From positions 1 through 47,388 of the forward strand of contig WHTH01000032.1 in the NCBI GenBank assembly GCA_009377865.1: a stretch of 47,388 nt of DNA, given 5' to 3'. This document shows positions 1 to 7,188 of the stretch, piece after piece. The first letter of the stretch is position 1. Every line of letters begins with the position of its first letter. The position numbers and the translations under genes are program-made. Origin of the DNA: Pseudonocardiaceae bacterium (GTDB taxonomy: Bacteria > Actinomycetota > Actinomycetes > Mycobacteriales > Pseudonocardiaceae). The notes below the pieces were generated by a model. The model was not told the origin of the DNA and searched no databases. It saw nothing but the letters and a program-made list of their open reading frames with translations.

Positions 1-26
1 ACTGCGCCACTGGGCCTCGTACTGCG

Positions 27-99
27 TGTCCCCAACGGGATTCGAACCCGCGCTGCCGCCTTGAAAGGGCGGAGTCCTAGGCCGCTAGACGATGGGGAC
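27..99 (-). tRNA. tRNA-Glu (anticodon TTC)
   Basis: Read on the minus strand this folds as a full cloverleaf. The 7-bp acceptor stem is GTCCCCA/TGGGGAC with discriminator A. The T-arm contains GGTTCGAATCC. The anticodon stem CCGCC/GGCGG encloses loop CTTTCAA, giving anticodon TTC (glutamate, GAA/GAG). The CCA end is not encoded. A promoter-like pair lies about 50 bases upstream. Confidence 0.95.
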
Positions 100-147
100 C
101 TAGTCGTCCAGAGCTGCCCGCGCCGGTTGCCCGCCGTGAACATGATT

Positions 148-177
148 AGCATAGGACACCGTACCCGGGCGCTCCAA
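148..177 (-). promoter_or_regulatory. Candidate promoter for tRNA-Glu
   Basis: On the minus strand TTGGAG (177-172) is followed after 18 bases by TATGCT (153-148), a fair match to a housekeeping sigma-70-type promoter. Transcription would start near 140 and give a leader of about 40 bases before the tRNA. Seen by eye only. Confidence 0.35.
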
Positions 178-209
178 AACGGGTGGTGGCAGCGCCGTTG
201 AGCGCCTCC

Positions 210-875
210 TCAGCCGCTCGTGGGGCGGGCGCGATCCTCCCAGGCTCCCGCGCGCCAGCGCTGCAGCCACGCAGGCACCGCCAGCGCCGGGAGCAGCAGC
301 CGCCACATCTCGTCCACCCGCGCTACGAGGCCCGGACTGTCCGACACCCCCTCCGTGGTGGTGCGCGCTCCGACCATCGCGTCGTTGACCACCCGTGCCG
401 CCGGCGCAGGGTCCACCTCCGCACGCAGCAGGCCCTGCTGCTGGGCGGCGCGAAGCTGTTCGCCGACGATGCCCTCCCATACCGGGACCGGCACCGCCAG
501 TCCCGCGTCCACCACCGATCGCTCGTAGCTCAGCCGCAGCGCGGCCCGCACCTCGGCCGAGCCGAGGAACAACGAGAGCGCGACGTCGGACAGCTCCAGC
601 AGCCGGGTCAACGGATCCTGCCCCGTCGTGGGTTCCTCGGCGAGACGCCGCCACCGGACCGCCTGCTCACGCACGATGGCGAGTGCCAGGTCCCGTTTGG
701 ATGAGAAGTGGAAGTAGAAGGCACCCTTGGTCACACCGGTGCGGTCGAGGATCGCGCCGAGCGATGCGGCGGCATAGCCGCGATCATCGAACTCGGCGGC
801 CGCCGCACGCATGATCGCTTCGCGGGTCACCCGGGCCCGATGCTGCCGTGGCTCCCGAAGCGATTCGGGCGGCAT
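210..875 (-). CDS. TetR-family, gamma-butyrolactone-receptor-like regulator (ScbR/ArpA type)
   Basis: 221-aa TetR-family DNA-binding protein. The N-terminal helix-turn-helix (about residues 12-60) contains RVTREAIMRAAAAEF, GVTKGAFYFHF and SSKRDLALAIV. The FYFHFxSK form and the following segment are typical of the ScbR/ArpA/CprB autoregulator receptors, which release DNA when they bind a gamma-butyrolactone. The C-terminal half is the variable ligand domain. The ATG start is the only one that keeps the whole HTH. No butenolide or butyrolactone synthase gene is nearby, so it may answer to a signal made elsewhere (a pseudo-receptor). An ARE-like site lies about 95 bases upstream, which suggests autoregulation. 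The subfamily call is by motif resemblance. Confidence 0.85.
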   Translation of the reverse strand: MPPESLREPRQHRARVTREAIMRAAAAEFDDRGYAAASLGAILDRTGVTKGAFYFHFSSKRDLALAIVREQAVRWRRLAEEPTTGQDPLTRLLELSDVALSLFLGSAEVRAALRLSYERSVVDAGLAVPVPVWEGIVGEQLRAAQQQGLLRAEVDPAPAARVVNDAMVGARTTTEGVSDSPGLVARVDEMWRLLLPALAVPAWLQRWRAGAWEDRARPTSG

Positions 876-967
876 GCCACCTCCGGCGCGACTCGGGTGC
901 TGCCGCAGCCTACCGGCGCACTGTCAGCGGATCATACCGCCACCGAGTACGCACCAGACGGTCGAAA

Positions 968-988
968 AAGACCGAACGGTACGTTATT
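968..988. promoter_or_regulatory. ARE-like operator upstream of the ScbR-like gene
   Basis: The core ACCGAACGGT is an inverted repeat (ACCG-AA-CGGT) followed by ACGTTA. It resembles the autoregulatory elements bound by butyrolactone receptors, whose half sites contain CGGTnnGTT. It lies upstream of the receptor-like gene on that gene's strand, where an autorepression site would be expected. The match is imperfect and untested. Confidence 0.35.
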
Positions 989-1144
989 GTCGGACGTGGC
1001 CGAGGGGCACGCCGAGGGATACGGCCCGATCAGGGTCGCACGGTGGACGGACGGGAGCCGGCCACCGGATCGGAAGGGGTTGCGCCGGGCGACAGCTCGC
1101 CCGGCGCAACATCCCGTTCCGGAACGAACCCGAAGCCGAACCTG

Positions 1145-1381
1145 TCAGCGCCGGACCGGCGGAATGCCGTCGTCGCCGTCGATCAAGCCGAGCATGTCCA
1201 GCAGCATCCGGCAGTCATCCGCGTCGGCAGCCGAGCGAGCGACCGCCAGGCGTGCCCGGTCGACCTGCTCCTCGGTCACCCGATGCGGATCCGTACCACG
1301 AGGCATCGGTACCGATGATGATCTGCTGAGCTCCGCGCCGGTGTCCCGACTGAGGTGGTGGGTAGTCGACATACGGCTCAT
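1145..1381 (-). CDS. Small conserved-type actinobacterial protein, unknown function
   Basis: 78-aa predicted soluble protein. The N-terminal 30 residues are Ser/Thr/Arg-rich and probably disordered. The C-terminal half, with VTEEQVDRARLAVARSAADA and DCRMLLDMLGLID, looks like a compact helical domain with a single Cys. The ATG start has GAGGAGG four bases upstream on the coding strand. Small proteins ending in a CRMLLDMLGL-like helix occur in Pseudonocardiaceae, but I know no assigned function. No membrane segment or signal peptide is present. Confidence 0.65.
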   Translation of the reverse strand: MSRMSTTHHLSRDTGAELSRSSSVPMPRGTDPHRVTEEQVDRARLAVARSAADADDCRMLLDMLGLIDGDDGIPPVRR

Positions 1382-1806
1382 GACGCCTCCTCGAGTTCGT
1401 TCCGGCTACTGGTCCTGTAAACCGCTCGCCGCACGCTATCTACCGCTCATCGACAGCGCAGCCCCTTATGGGGTGATAGATCGAATTACTCGGCGTCACA
1501 CACGCTGCTGATGATCCACTCCGGTGAAGCACGTCGACCTGTCGAACCGAGATCGTTCGATGCGACGCGCGGGGTATACCCGCGCGACCGCGAGCGACAC
1601 ACCGGCGCGTCTCCACGAGCAGGGTTGAGCCTAACCCGGACCTCACGTCTCGGGTGAGACAATTGATTCGCTGGCACAGGATGTCAGCACCTGTGGAGAT
1701 CCCCCTCCGGCCCCCGCGCTTCCCCTCGCGCGGGGGCTCTCCGTTGTCGGGAAGCCGCGCGATGGCGAGCTGACGCGCTCAGGCGCGGGCGCCAGAGCCG
1801 ACGTGC
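1382..1806. other. Gene-free stretch with a possible small RNA
   Basis: No reading frame here has convincing codon usage. From about 1668 on the plus strand there are two consecutive hairpins. CACAGG/CCTGTG has a 9-base loop (about 1675-1695). A perfect 10-bp stem follows at 1710-1719/1728-1737 with loop TTCCCCTC. The unpaired link between them is C-rich. The arrangement loosely recalls actinobacterial C-rich small RNAs such as 6C, but I could not confirm the consensus. The second hairpin could equally end the minus-strand gene at 1807. Confidence 0.3.
1710..1737. terminator. GC-rich terminator-like hairpin
   Basis: The perfect stem GCCCCCGCGC/GCGCGGGGGC encloses loop TTCCCCTC. There is no long T-run on either side, as is common for actinobacterial terminators. 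It lies 70 bases beyond the stop of the minus-strand gene at 1807 and may serve that gene or a small RNA on the plus strand. Confidence 0.5.
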
Positions 1807-2067
1807 TCAGGCGCGGGGTGCCAACGCCGAGCGTGCGGCGAGCAGGGCGCTGGCCGCGGCGCACGGCTGGTCGTTCCGTACGAGGTCGATCGCGGTGTTC
1901 AGATCCTCGAGCGCGGCGGCGGGGACGTCGCCCTCCACCGTGACCGCGGCCTCGAGCCGGTCGGCTCCGGCGCGCAGCTCCGCTGCCGGCTCATGGGCCA
2001 TGAGCGCGGACAGCAACGACTCGATCTCCGTCGGCAGGATGCGCTGTGGCGTAGCGGCTTCGGTCAC
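1807..2067 (-). CDS. Small helical hypothetical protein
   Basis: 86-aa Ala/Leu/Glu-rich protein predicted to be all-helical, with segments TEIESLLSALMAHEPAAEL and LEDLNTAIDLVRNDQPC. No signal peptide or membrane helix. I chose the GTG at 2067 (MTEAATPQ...); a GTG at 2103 would add 12 residues of arginine-rich sequence with less coding character. A strong hairpin lies downstream. The regular helical pattern and high third-position GC support a real gene, but the family is not recognised. Confidence 0.6.
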   Translation of the reverse strand: MTEAATPQRILPTEIESLLSALMAHEPAAELRAGADRLEAAVTVEGDVPAAALEDLNTAIDLVRNDQPCAAASALLAARSALAPRA

Positions 2068-2155
2068 GTCGCGGACAGTACCGCCTCGACGGCACCACGT
2101 CACGAGGGGCGGCTCGACGGATGGTTGCCAGCGCTCAGCGGTGTAGCCGCGCCGG

Positions 2156-2440
2156 TCACCCAGCTCGGACGGACACCGACAGCACCGCTCGGCCCGCCGG
2201 CGTCAGCTCCGCGCGCACCCGCTGCCCGAGGGTGCCCGCCACGCTGGGACGGACCAGCCCACCGCTGGCCAGTTGATGGGCGGTGTACTGGTCGCAGCAG
2301 CCCAACCCGTCGACGTAGAGGTCCGGCTCGCAGCTGCACGACACCTCGGCGCGACCGGCGGCCACCGCTCGGAGCATGGCCACCCCACGGCGCGACACGG
2401 GTTCGTGCCCCGGATCGCCGTTCGTCGGTCTCGTGTCCAC
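2156..2440 (-). CDS. Small Cys-containing winged-helix-like protein
   Basis: 94-aa protein. Key segments are RRGVAMLRAVAAGRAEVSCS, CEPDLYVDGLGCCDQYTAHQ and LTPAGRAVL. The last resembles the end of a winged-helix (MarR/PadR-like) fold, and the first half carries a CSC-x10-CC cysteine cluster. Proteins with this DLYVDGLxCCDQ core seem common in Pseudonocardiaceae; no function is known to me. The GTG start at 2440 is chosen because GGAAGG lies about a dozen bases upstream, while the longer in-frame extension looks non-coding. Confidence 0.6.
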   Translation of the reverse strand: MDTRPTNGDPGHEPVSRRGVAMLRAVAAGRAEVSCSCEPDLYVDGLGCCDQYTAHQLASGGLVRPSVAGTLGQRVRAELTPAGRAVLSVSVRAG

Positions 2441-2553
2441 GTCACGCCGCCCCTTCCCTGGTCCGCCATGGTGCGCAGACCCGCTACCGATCCCATCGCA
2501 TGTGCTGGGCTGATCGTTAGCAGTCACTACAGCAGTGACATCACAGCGACGGA

Positions 2554-3375
2554 GTGACAGTGGCGGTCCGAGCCGCAAGACTGAGCACCATGGCCGAGCC
2601 GCGACGTCACGCAGAGGTCTCCGGGCAGCTGTCGTCGGTACACCGGGCACTGCAGGTGCTGGAGGTGGTCGCCGAGGTCGGTGACGGGGTGACCGCCAAG
2701 GCGGTGGCACGACGGCTCGAGTTCAAGCTGCCGACCACCTACCACCTGCTCAACAGCCTGGTCGCCGAGGGCTACCTGGTCCACCTCGACGACGCCCGCG
2801 GCTACGGACTCGGCTACAAGGTCGCCGAGCTCAACGAGCGGCTGCGCAACCAGCTGCAGGTGTCCGGGCAGATCGCGGCGATCCTGCACGACGTGCACGA
2901 GGGCTCACGGGCCGCGGCCTACTACACGGTCTTCCGGGACGCCGACGTCGTGGTGGCGCACATCGACGACTGCGACGAGCACCCGCGGGTGCGCCCATTG
3001 GACGTCGGCTTCCACGAAGCTGCGCACGCGCTGGCCTACGGCAAGGTGATGCTGGCCGAGCTGGCCCCGAACGTGCTCACCGCGCGGTTGGGCACCGGTG
3101 ACCTGCCGCGGCACACCAAGCGCACCATCACCTCGCCGGCGGAGCTCGGCCGCGAGCTGGAGCACGTCCGCGCCGCTGGGATCGGTATCGAGATCGAAGA
3201 ATTCCAGCCGGACCTGGCGTGCGTGGCCGCCCCCGTGCGTGACGCCTCCGACACGGTGACCGGCGCGGTCGCCGTATCCGTCACGCCAGCGGACTTCACC
3301 GACCGGCGCTGGAACCTCGAGCGGTGGGTCCGCATCGGCGCGGGACGTGCCGCCCGGGCTCTCGCAGGCAGGTGA
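2554..3375 (+). CDS. IclR-family transcriptional regulator
   Basis: 273-aa regulator. The N-terminal winged helix (about residues 25-85) contains SSVHRALQVLEVVAEVGDGV, KAVARRLEFKLPTTYHLLNS and GYGLGYKVAEL. The IclR effector domain follows (about 100-270), with RPLDVGFHEAAHALAYGKVM and GIEIEEFQPDLACVAAPV. IclR proteins usually control catabolic genes in response to aromatic or short-chain metabolites. The gene ends 5 bases before the convergent DUF59 gene, so it is a natural candidate to control the alcohol dehydrogenase / amidohydrolase / DUF59 operon, though this is inference. The GTG at 2554 gives the longest form; ATG at 2590 (MAEPRRH...) is an alternative. Confidence 0.9.
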   Translation: MTVAVRAARLSTMAEPRRHAEVSGQLSSVHRALQVLEVVAEVGDGVTAKAVARRLEFKLPTTYHLLNSLVAEGYLVHLDDARGYGLGYKVAELNERLRNQLQVSGQIAAILHDVHEGSRAAAYYTVFRDADVVVAHIDDCDEHPRVRPLDVGFHEAAHALAYGKVMLAELAPNVLTARLGTGDLPRHTKRTITSPAELGRELEHVRAAGIGIEIEEFQPDLACVAAPVRDASDTVTGAVAVSVTPADFTDRRWNLERWVRIGAGRAARALAGR

Positions 3376-3380
3376 GCCGG

Positions 3381-4085
3381 TCAGGAACCGTAGCGCTGCG
3401 CGAGCAGGCCGCGGCAGTAGCCCGCGTTGGCCTCGATGCTCACCCTCGTGGTGCGGGCGCGGCGCAGGTGCAGCGGCAACGCCTCCAGCCCGACCGCACT
3501 CCCTGTCGGATCTATCACCAGCGGGTCGCCGTCCCCGGCGGCGAGACCCAGCTCGGCCCGCCGGGAGCGCAGCCGGTCCAGGTCACCCGAAGGGGGCGCT
3601 GATCCCAGGGTGAGGGCGGCGAGGGCCTCGGGCGTCGACCCGGCCGCGAGCAGCGGGCGGCAGACCCGATCGGTGCCCGCCAGCACTGCCTTGCGCAGGA
3701 ACTGCGCCCGCAGTTCCTCGAGCTCGCCCTCGGCCAGACCGTCGAACGACGAGCTGAAGCCGGCCTCCGCGGCCACTCCGGCGTTGATCTCATCGGACGC
3801 GAAGTGGTCGATCAGTGCCACGTCGGCGTGCGCCACACCCTCCACGGCGGTGACCGCGTCGTAGGCGTCGGCCACCATGAGGAAGGCGAAGTTGGGCGCG
3901 CAGAAGTACGTCGGCAGCCGCAACCGGATAGTCGCGCGGCCCCGGCCATCCACCGAGCACTCACCGACGAAGCCGAGGTCGGTCACCGGCTCGTCGAGCT
4001 CCGGGTCCCGTACCGCGTCCAGGGCCGACCGGGCGGCCGCCGTGAGGGCGGCGGCCCGGTCGGTGGTCTGCGGAACCGCCGTCAC
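3381..4085 (-). CDS. DUF59/MIP18-like metal-sulfur assembly family protein
   Basis: 234-aa protein. Residues about 12-95 form a DUF59 (MIP18/PaaD-like) domain: RDPELDEPVTDLGFVGE, then RLPTYFCAPNFAFLM with the family's single Cys. The C-terminal 130 residues are a helical extension I do not recognise. DUF59 proteins help mature iron-containing proteins. A gene of this type sits in the propane-monooxygenase (prm/mim) operons of rhodococci and mycobacteria together with an amidohydrolase, an alcohol dehydrogenase and GroEL. The GTG start overlaps the amidohydrolase stop by 4 bases (GTGA), indicating translational coupling. A longer frame reading up to 4460 is a shadow inside the amidohydrolase. 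Confidence 0.85.
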   Translation of the reverse strand: MTAVPQTTDRAAALTAAARSALDAVRDPELDEPVTDLGFVGECSVDGRGRATIRLRLPTYFCAPNFAFLMVADAYDAVTAVEGVAHADVALIDHFASDEINAGVAAEAGFSSSFDGLAEGELEELRAQFLRKAVLAGTDRVCRPLLAAGSTPEALAALTLGSAPPSGDLDRLRSRRAELGLAAGDGDPLVIDPTGSAVGLEALPLHLRRARTTRVSIEANAGYCRGLLAQRYGS

Positions 4086-5098
4086 GCCGAGGCCCCGGCC
4101 GGTTGGCCGGCCAGTTGGCATTCGGCAGGAACCTCGATGTCGTAGAGGTTCGCGGCGTTGAGCCCCAGGATCTTCTTCTTCGCCGCCACGGAGATCGGGC
4201 CGTAGTCCGTCGTCTGCTGCATGTGCTCCGGTACCTGGAAGTCGACGAACATCTCGACAAGCCACTTGGGTTCCCAGATCGCGTAGTCGCTGGCGAACAG
4301 TATCTTGTCCTCCCCGATCCAGAACAGCAGCTCGCTGATCACCTGCGCGAAGTAGTGCGGCCGGGTGTACATGAAGGGGATCGCGACGGCGAGCCCGCCG
4401 TAGACGTTGGGCTCCTGGGTGCCGATCCAGCAGAAATCCTCCAGCCGCGGCAGCCCGCAATGCTCGACGATGAAGTTCAGCTCCGGGAACGAGCTCGCAG
4501 CCGAATCGACGTCGGCGACATCGAAGGCGTCACGGTTCAGCGGCCAGATCGTCGGCCCCTTGTGCACGTGGATATTGGGGATGCCGAGCTCGCGGCACTT
4601 GTCCAGGTACCGTTGCGCCCAGTCGTCGGTCAGCTTCCAGCCCTTGGAGTCACCCTTCCACTCGGCGGTGTAGAGCTTGACCCCCTTGAGGTCCCACCGC
4701 TCGTGGAGCGCCTCGAGCTTCTCCAGACCGGCCTCGCCGTCCCGGGGGTCGAACGATCCGTTGGTGATGAACTTGCCGGGGTGGCGCTCGGCGACCGCGC
4801 CGTTGTACTCGGTCGTGTTGAACCCGTTGACGTAGAAGTCCGTCAGGTAGGTCGGCTGGAAGATGGCCTTGTCCACGTACCCCTTCTCGAAGAGGTCGTG
4901 GATCATCTCGTCCTCGTCGTACTTGAGGAAACGCTCGTAGGGCCAGACCCACTCGGGCGGCGACAGGTTGGCGTGGTAGGCGTAGAAGCAGTCGATGAAC
5001 CCGGTGCCGTACTTGTTGGCCTGATTGGCCGGGCTGGCGTCCCAGTAGTGGACGTGTCCGTCGACGATGAAGTACTTCTCGCCGTCCTTCTCGTACAT
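4082..5098 (-). CDS. Amidohydrolase-2 family protein (prm/mim-operon type)
   Basis: 338-aa TIM-barrel metal-dependent hydrolase of the amidohydrolase-2 group. Metal-site motifs are DGHVHYWD (HxH, residues 14-21), IHVHKG in mid-protein, VEHCG, and FASDYAIWEP with the catalytic Asp. No signal peptide, so cytoplasmic. This subtype is regularly found beside propane-type diiron monooxygenases, where it is thought to assist assembly or handle a product; its reaction is not established. It lies 39 bases downstream of the alcohol dehydrogenase stop and is coupled to the DUF59 gene behind it. No monooxygenase subunit is present in the window. Confidence 0.88.
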   Translation of the reverse strand: MYEKDGEKYFIVDGHVHYWDASPANQANKYGTGFIDCFYAYHANLSPPEWVWPYERFLKYDEDEMIHDLFEKGYVDKAIFQPTYLTDFYVNGFNTTEYNGAVAERHPGKFITNGSFDPRDGEAGLEKLEALHERWDLKGVKLYTAEWKGDSKGWKLTDDWAQRYLDKCRELGIPNIHVHKGPTIWPLNRDAFDVADVDSAASSFPELNFIVEHCGLPRLEDFCWIGTQEPNVYGGLAVAIPFMYTRPHYFAQVISELLFWIGEDKILFASDYAIWEPKWLVEMFVDFQVPEHMQQTTDYGPISVAAKKKILGLNAANLYDIEVPAECQLAGQPAGASA

Positions 5099-5137
5099 CG
5101 TGGTGGGTCCTTCCTTACGGGAAACAGTCGGAAAAGG

Positions 5138-6163
5138 TCACGGCACGAGGATTCCGCGGCCGCGGATACGACCGTTGTCGAGGTCGTCGAGGGCGTCGAG
5201 GGCCGAGTCGAGCGGGTAGGTCTTGGTGTGCAGCGTGACCTTGCCGGCCTGGGCGAGGACCATCAGCTCGACCAGGTCGTTGTAGGTGCCGACGAGATTG
5301 CCGATCACGTTGCGCTCGGTCGAGATGATGTCGATGGTCGGGATGTCGATGTTGCTGCCGTAACCGATGATGAAATGCGACCCGTTGCGGCGCGTCATCG
5401 CGAAACCGTCCTGCTGGGCACCCTGCTCGGCGACGAAGTCGAGTACCACCTCGGCGCCGTTGCCGTTCGTCAGCTCCGTGACGGCGTCGACGTGCTTGCC
5501 GTCGGCGACGATCGTCTGGTGTGCGCCGAGCTGCTCGGCGAGCGCGAGCGCTTCCGGGTTCTTGTCGACCACGACGATCGTGGTTGCGGTCAGTGCGGTC
5601 AGGCACTGGATGCCGATGTGGCCGAGGCCGCCGGCGCCGGCGACAACGCACACCGTGCCGGGGTAGAGCAGCGGGACGGCCTTGCGCACCGCGTGATACG
5701 CGGTGATGCCGGCATCGGCCAGCGCGGCGACGTCCTCGGGGCGGGTGGACGGGTCGAGCTTCACGCAGGCACGGGCCGAGGTGAGCAGGTACTCGGCCAT
5801 CCCGCCGTCGGTGTCGATACCGGGGAACGAGTTGTTCTCGCAGTGCATGTCGTCGCCGGCCCGGCAGGCGCGACACAGCCCGCAGGTCGGCGTCGGGTGC
5901 AGGATGACGGCGTCGCCGGGAGCGACGTTGGTGACCGCGGGGCCGACCTCCCGAACCCACCCGGCGTTCTCATGACCGATCGTGTAGGGCAGCGTCACCC
6001 CGGTCTTGGGAGCCCACTGGCCCTCGATGATGTGCAGATCGGTGCGGCAGACACCCGCACCACCGATCTGCACGACGACATCGAGCGGGCCCTTCGCGGT
6101 GGGCTCCGGGACGTCGTCGATGACGGGCTTGTTGTCATAGACATGCAGCCGGACGGCCTTCAC
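5138..6163 (-). CDS. NAD-dependent zinc alcohol dehydrogenase
   Basis: 341-aa medium-chain dehydrogenase that should oxidise a primary or secondary alcohol with NAD. Catalytic zinc ligands are seen in GAGVCRTDLH (Cys near residue 38) and TIGHENAG (His-Glu near 63). Structural zinc Cys residues are in CGLCRACRAGDDMHC. The Rossmann nucleotide site is VVAGAGGLGHIGIQ, followed by an acidic VVDKNPEA strand end, which favours NAD over NADP. The GTG start has GGAGG seven bases upstream. It is the first gene of the minus-strand operon, as expected if propan-2-ol or a similar alcohol is the substrate. The promoter should lie in the 212-base gap up to 6375. Confidence 0.92.
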   Translation of the reverse strand: MKAVRLHVYDNKPVIDDVPEPTAKGPLDVVVQIGGAGVCRTDLHIIEGQWAPKTGVTLPYTIGHENAGWVREVGPAVTNVAPGDAVILHPTPTCGLCRACRAGDDMHCENNSFPGIDTDGGMAEYLLTSARACVKLDPSTRPEDVAALADAGITAYHAVRKAVPLLYPGTVCVVAGAGGLGHIGIQCLTALTATTIVVVDKNPEALALAEQLGAHQTIVADGKHVDAVTELTNGNGAEVVLDFVAEQGAQQDGFAMTRRNGSHFIIGYGSNIDIPTIDIISTERNVIGNLVGTYNDLVELMVLAQAGKVTLHTKTYPLDSALDALDDLDNGRIRGRGILVP

Positions 6164-6375
6164 TCCAGCACCTCCTCATCCGGCGTGGCCGGCCGGGCTC
6201 ACGACCGGCCGCTGTGACCGATCACACTTGTTGCGACCACCACGCCTCAAGAGCGCGGTTTCCACCGACAGATAAAACGGACAAACCGGGCGCAGATCCG
6301 GGCTTGTGGCGCCGTTATCACCCGTTCGGAGGCGTCCGAACGGAGGAGGGGAGGCCTGGTCGATCGGGCAGTGTG

Positions 6376-7167
6376 CTACTGGCCGTCCACTCGCGTCTCG
6401 ACACCGTCGGCGAGGAAGCACAGCAGGCCGGCGATGTCACGCACCCCGTCGTGTGGCTCCGGGTAGCAGAACGCGGCGTCCTGGATCAGCCCGGTGGGAG
6501 TGCGCAGGCCGCGGTAGGATGCAGTGCCCTTGTACGGACACACGGTGTGCGTGGCGGACAGCTCCAGCGCCTCGGAGCGCACGTCCTCGACGGGGATGTA
6601 GAACCGGTTGGGCAGTCCGGTCTCCGAGAGCACCACCGGCCGTCGGGTCTCCGCGACCACCGCGTCACCCGCGATCACCTCCACGTGCCGGCTACTCGGC
6701 CGGACGTCGACGCGGTGGTAGGGGTCGCGCAGGTGGCCGTGCACCTCTTCGTCCTCGTCGAACCAGGCGTCCATCGACGCCCAGTACGGCGCGACGTACC
6801 CGCGCAGCCACGCGGCAGCTTCGGACGGCTCCGGGTAGGCCCAGACCGCGTTGTCGGCGGTCCGATCGCCCACCACGAGCGACCAGTAGGTGGCATCGCC
6901 CTTGAACGGGCAGTGCGTGCGGTGGTCAGTGGGCTCGAGCAGGTCCGCGTTGACGTCCTCGCTCGGTACGTAGAGCTGCGGCAGCAGGTTGCTCTCGTGC
7001 AGCAGCATGCCGCGGGTCGTGTCGAGCACCGTCTCCCCGCCGAGCATCGCGCGCACCCGGCGCGGGAACGGGTCGAGTAGCAGCCGGTGCGGCGGGGCGT
7101 CGATGCTGTAGTTCACGGTCTCCGGCGGGGCGCTCGACAGGGGGCGCCCGGACATGGTCAGGCTCAT
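6376..7167 (-). CDS. Tandem DUF427 protein
   Basis: 263-aa protein made of two DUF427 domains. The first (about residues 30-125) carries TTRGMLLHESNLLPQLYVP and HCPFKGDATYWSL. The second (about 145-250) carries RRPVVLSETGLPNRFYIP and VCPYKGTASYRGL. DUF427 is a small beta-barrel fold of unknown activity, widespread in actinobacteria, with the CPxKGxAxY signature present in both copies here. No membrane or export signal. ATG at 7155 (MSGRPLSS...) is an alternative start. It ends 212 bases before the alcohol dehydrogenase start and begins 21 bases from the selD stop, so it could be co-transcribed with selD. Confidence 0.88.
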   Translation of the reverse strand: MSLTMSGRPLSSAPPETVNYSIDAPPHRLLLDPFPRRVRAMLGGETVLDTTRGMLLHESNLLPQLYVPSEDVNADLLEPTDHRTHCPFKGDATYWSLVVGDRTADNAVWAYPEPSEAAAWLRGYVAPYWASMDAWFDEDEEVHGHLRDPYHRVDVRPSSRHVEVIAGDAVVAETRRPVVLSETGLPNRFYIPVEDVRSEALELSATHTVCPYKGTASYRGLRTPTGLIQDAAFCYPEPHDGVRDIAGLLCFLADGVETRVDGQ

Positions 7168-7188
7168 GCCCCCAGTGTGGCGCGGCGC

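Noticed and set aside
4103-6217. 704-codon plus-strand open frame opposite the ADH/amidohydrolase genes
   Set aside because: It is antisense to two clearly recognisable enzymes and its translation is low-complexity, rich in V, D, R, L and E, as expected of a shadow frame at high GC.
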